A program made the position numbers and the translations under genes. Positions 62,230 through 64,000 of a stretch of DNA of 64,000 bases are shown one piece after another. The stretch covers positions 1 through 64,000 of the forward strand of contig JAWODW010000022.1 of assembly GCA_046483065.1 (NCBI GenBank), in the 5' to 3' direction. Numbering within the stretch: position 1 is the first letter of the stretch; each line of letters opens with the position of its first letter. The DNA is from JAWVYT01 sp046483065. GTDB lineage: Bacteria > Gemmatimonadota > Gemmatimonadetes > Longimicrobiales > RSA9. The notes below the pieces were generated by a model. That model searched no databases. It was not told the DNA's origin and worked only from the letters and a program-made list of their open reading frames with translations.

Positions 62230-64000
62230 ATGGCGGGTCGGGTAGGACGAATTGCGCTGATCGGCGTCGTCGCCGCCCTGGTCCTGCTCGTGGTGGGCCG
62301 GACGGCGGTGGAGTTCTATACCGACATTCTGTGGTATCAGGGCGCGGGCTACCTCTCCACGTTCTGGAAGCGGTTCCTCCTGGGGCTCGGCGTTCGGTCG
62401 GCCGTAGCACTGGTCGCCGCCGGGCTGGTAGCCGTCAACCTGTGGTGGGTGATGCGGCACGTGGGGCCCGTGCGGGTGCGGCGGCGGTATGGCAACATCG
62501 AGATCGCCGAGCAGATTCCCCGGAAGTACGTGCTGGGGATCATCGTCCTGGTGGCTGTGCTGGGCGGGTGGTGGCTGGCAGGGCTGGAGTTCGATGACCA
62601 GGCCGCGCTGGCCGTGGCGAGTTGGCTCGAGAAGCTCAGCTGGGGGGTCGAGGACCCATTCTTCGGCCGGGACGCGGCCTTCTACGTCTTCTCCCTGCCC
62701 GTGGCCACCCGCGCCCTGGAGTTCCTGGTCCTGACGGCCGTGTGGACGGTGGCACTCGTTGCGCTGGGGCACGTCCTGGTGGGCGGGATCGACTGGGAGG
62801 ACAACCGGGTGGCCATGACGGCCTCCGCGCGGAAGCATCTGGCCGTGCTGGTGGCGGCGATGGTGGTGCTCCTGGGGATCCGCTTCTGGCTCGGGCGCTA
62901 CCTGCTGGTGGTGGAAGGCAACGGCGTGGCCGGCGCCTTCGGCTTCACCGATGTGGAAGCGCGGCTGCCCATGGCCCGGGTCCTGGCGTTCCTTTCCCTG
63001 CTGGCGGCGGCGGCCCTCCTTTTCGGCGCCTGGCGGCGGGCGCTCCTGCCCCCGGTGATCGGGCTCGGTGGGCTGCTGGCGGCGGGGCTGCTGCTCGGCC
63101 AGGTCTATCCTGCGCTGGTGCAGAAGTTCCAGGTGGAGCCGAACGAGCTCAGCCGGGAGACGCCCTACATCCGGTGGAACCTGGAATTCACCCGTCGGGC
63201 GTACGGTCTGGATCGGATGACGAGGCGGCCGTTCCCTTATCGCCGGGACGCACGGCCGGACGAGGGGGCGCTCGGCGACCGTCTGGCGTATCTCCCCCTC
63301 TGGGACGAGGAGCCGCTGCGGCGGGCGTTCAACGAGACCCAGAGCCTGTTCCCGTATTACCGGTTCCCGGACGTGGACTACGACCGGTACGGTCCGCCGG
63401 GGATGGAGCAGCAGGTGGCCCTGGCCATCCGGGAGTTCCAGCCGAGCGGGCTCGGAGAAGGGAGCCAGACGTGGCAGAGCCTCCGGCTGAACCCGTCGTA
63501 CATCCGGGGGATGGGTGCGGTGGCCGCGCCCACGCGGTCGGAAGGACGACGTGACGGGACGCCGGACCTGTGGATCCGCAATGTGAACCCGGTGCTCAAC
63601 GATCCGGGTGCGCCGCCGACCCTGTATCTGGACCGCCCCAGTGTCTTCTTCGGCGAGACCATGGACGAGTATGTCATCATCATCCCCGGGCGTGACAGCG
63701 CGTTCACCGGGACACCGGGTGAAGCCTACCCCCGAGGCGTTCCGCTGAGCTCGTTCCTCCGGGTCCTGGCTTTCGCCTGGCGGTTCGCGGACGAGGCGCT
63801 GCTCTTCAGCGGGGAGGTCACCCGGGACAGCCGGATCGTCTACCGGCGGGCCATCGGGGAGCGGGTCGAGGCGCTCGCCCCGTTCCTCCTCTGGGACCAG
63901 GACCCCATGCCCGTGATCGTAGACGGGCGCGTGGTCTGGCTCATGGACGGCTATGCCGTGTCCCGGTCCTTCCCGCTGTCTCAGCCGGTGCCGCTGGGCC
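62230..64000 (+). CDS. UPF0182-family large membrane protein, 3' end outside window
   Basis: An open frame from ATG 62230 reaches the window end (590 residues seen, no stop). The N-terminal third has about seven membrane helices (IALIGVVAALVLLVVGRTAV, then EFYTDILWYQGAGYLSTFWK, the UPF0182 opening). After GVEDPFFGRDAAFYVFSLPV, QKFQVEPNELSRETPYIRWN LEFTRRAYGL begins the large extracytoplasmic part with VFFGETMDEYVIIIPGRDSA. The role of the family is unknown. It starts 1 base after the phosphohexomutase stop. Confidence 0.9.
   Translation, partial: MAGRVGRIALIGVVAALVLLVVGRTAVEFYTDILWYQGAGYLSTFWKRFLLGLGVRSAVALVAAGLVAVNLWWVMRHVGPVRVRRRYGNIEIAEQIPRKYVLGIIVLVAVLGGWWLAGLEFDDQAALAVASWLEKLSWGVEDPFFGRDAAFYVFSLPVATRALEFLVLTAVWTVALVALGHVLVGGIDWEDNRVAMTASARKHLAVLVAAMVVLLGIRFWLGRYLLVVEGNGVAGAFGFTDVEARLPMARVLAFLSLLAAAALLFGAWRRALLPPVIGLGGLLAAGLLLGQVYPALVQKFQVEPNELSRETPYIRWNLEFTRRAYGLDRMTRRPFPYRRDARPDEGALGDRLAYLPLWDEEPLRRAFNETQSLFPYYRFPDVDYDRYGPPGMEQQVALAIREFQPSGLGEGSQTWQSLRLNPSYIRGMGAVAAPTRSEGRRDGTPDLWIRNVNPVLNDPGAPPTLYLDRPSVFFGETMDEYVIIIPGRDSAFTGTPGEAYPRGVPLSSFLRVLAFAWRFADEALLFSGEVTRDSRIVYRRAIGERVEALAPFLLWDQDPMPVIVDGRVVWLMDGYAVSRSFPLSQPVPLG

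Overview
The window joins two unrelated genomes at about position 5190. Positions 1 to about 5190 are AT-rich and archaeal. They carry an archaeal transcription factor B, a PD-(D/E)XK-like protein, an ATP-grasp enzyme, and decayed or interrupted genes (winged-helix fragments, a dprA remnant, the C-terminal part of a DDE transposase). From about 5190 to the end the DNA is GC-rich, densely packed and bacterial. The joint cuts the archaeal transposase and a bacterial trkA inside a shared stretch of about 25 bp, so it looks like a chimeric assembly or clone joint rather than gene transfer.

The bacterial part fits a Gram-negative aerobe, possibly Gemmatimonadota-like. That placement is an inference from gene content, the outer-membrane barrel proteins, ECF sigma factors and GC richness; no rRNA is present. 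Layout: trkA(3' end)-trkH; a leftward operon of ECF sigma factor, membrane anti-sigma-like protein with a glycogen-binding-type domain, a secreted barrel protein with the same type of domain, and a secreted protein of unknown function (10.05 to 6.9 kb); citrate synthase, leucyl aminopeptidase and a TonB-receptor-like protein; yicC-gmk-rpoZ-coaBC-uracil-DNA glycosylase-dnaB-radA-ispD-tsaC-phosphatase-aroE-comF (14.9 to 25.0 kb); gap, a zinc-ribbon ORF, pgk, tpiA, secG; 2-oxoacid dehydrogenase E1alpha/E1beta/E2 and lipB; RNase H; a repeat-rich gap; carA, sppA, an HU/IHF gene; a second ECF sigma/anti-sigma/Spy-like operon; moaD-moaE-moaA; mdh and sdhCAB; a MITE-like repeat; dcd; the full 14-gene nuoA-N operon ending in a strong terminator; a phosphohexomutase; and the start of a UPF0182 membrane protein cut by the window end.

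Together the bacterial genes describe aerobic central metabolism: lower glycolysis, a pyruvate-type dehydrogenase, TCA enzymes (citrate synthase, malate and succinate dehydrogenases) and complex I. They are interleaved with nucleotide, cofactor and DNA-maintenance genes. Many neighbours overlap by 1 to 14 bases (ATGA or GTGA), indicating translational coupling. Sigma-70-like promoters (TTGAC plus 17 to 18 bases plus an AT-rich -10) precede rpoZ, sppA, mdh and nuoA. Both ECF operons have a GTTA(A/C)C, 16-17 bases, CGTCT type promoter. The best candidate for an undescribed system is the sigma/anti-sigma operon whose two exported proteins share a carbohydrate-binding-type domain.
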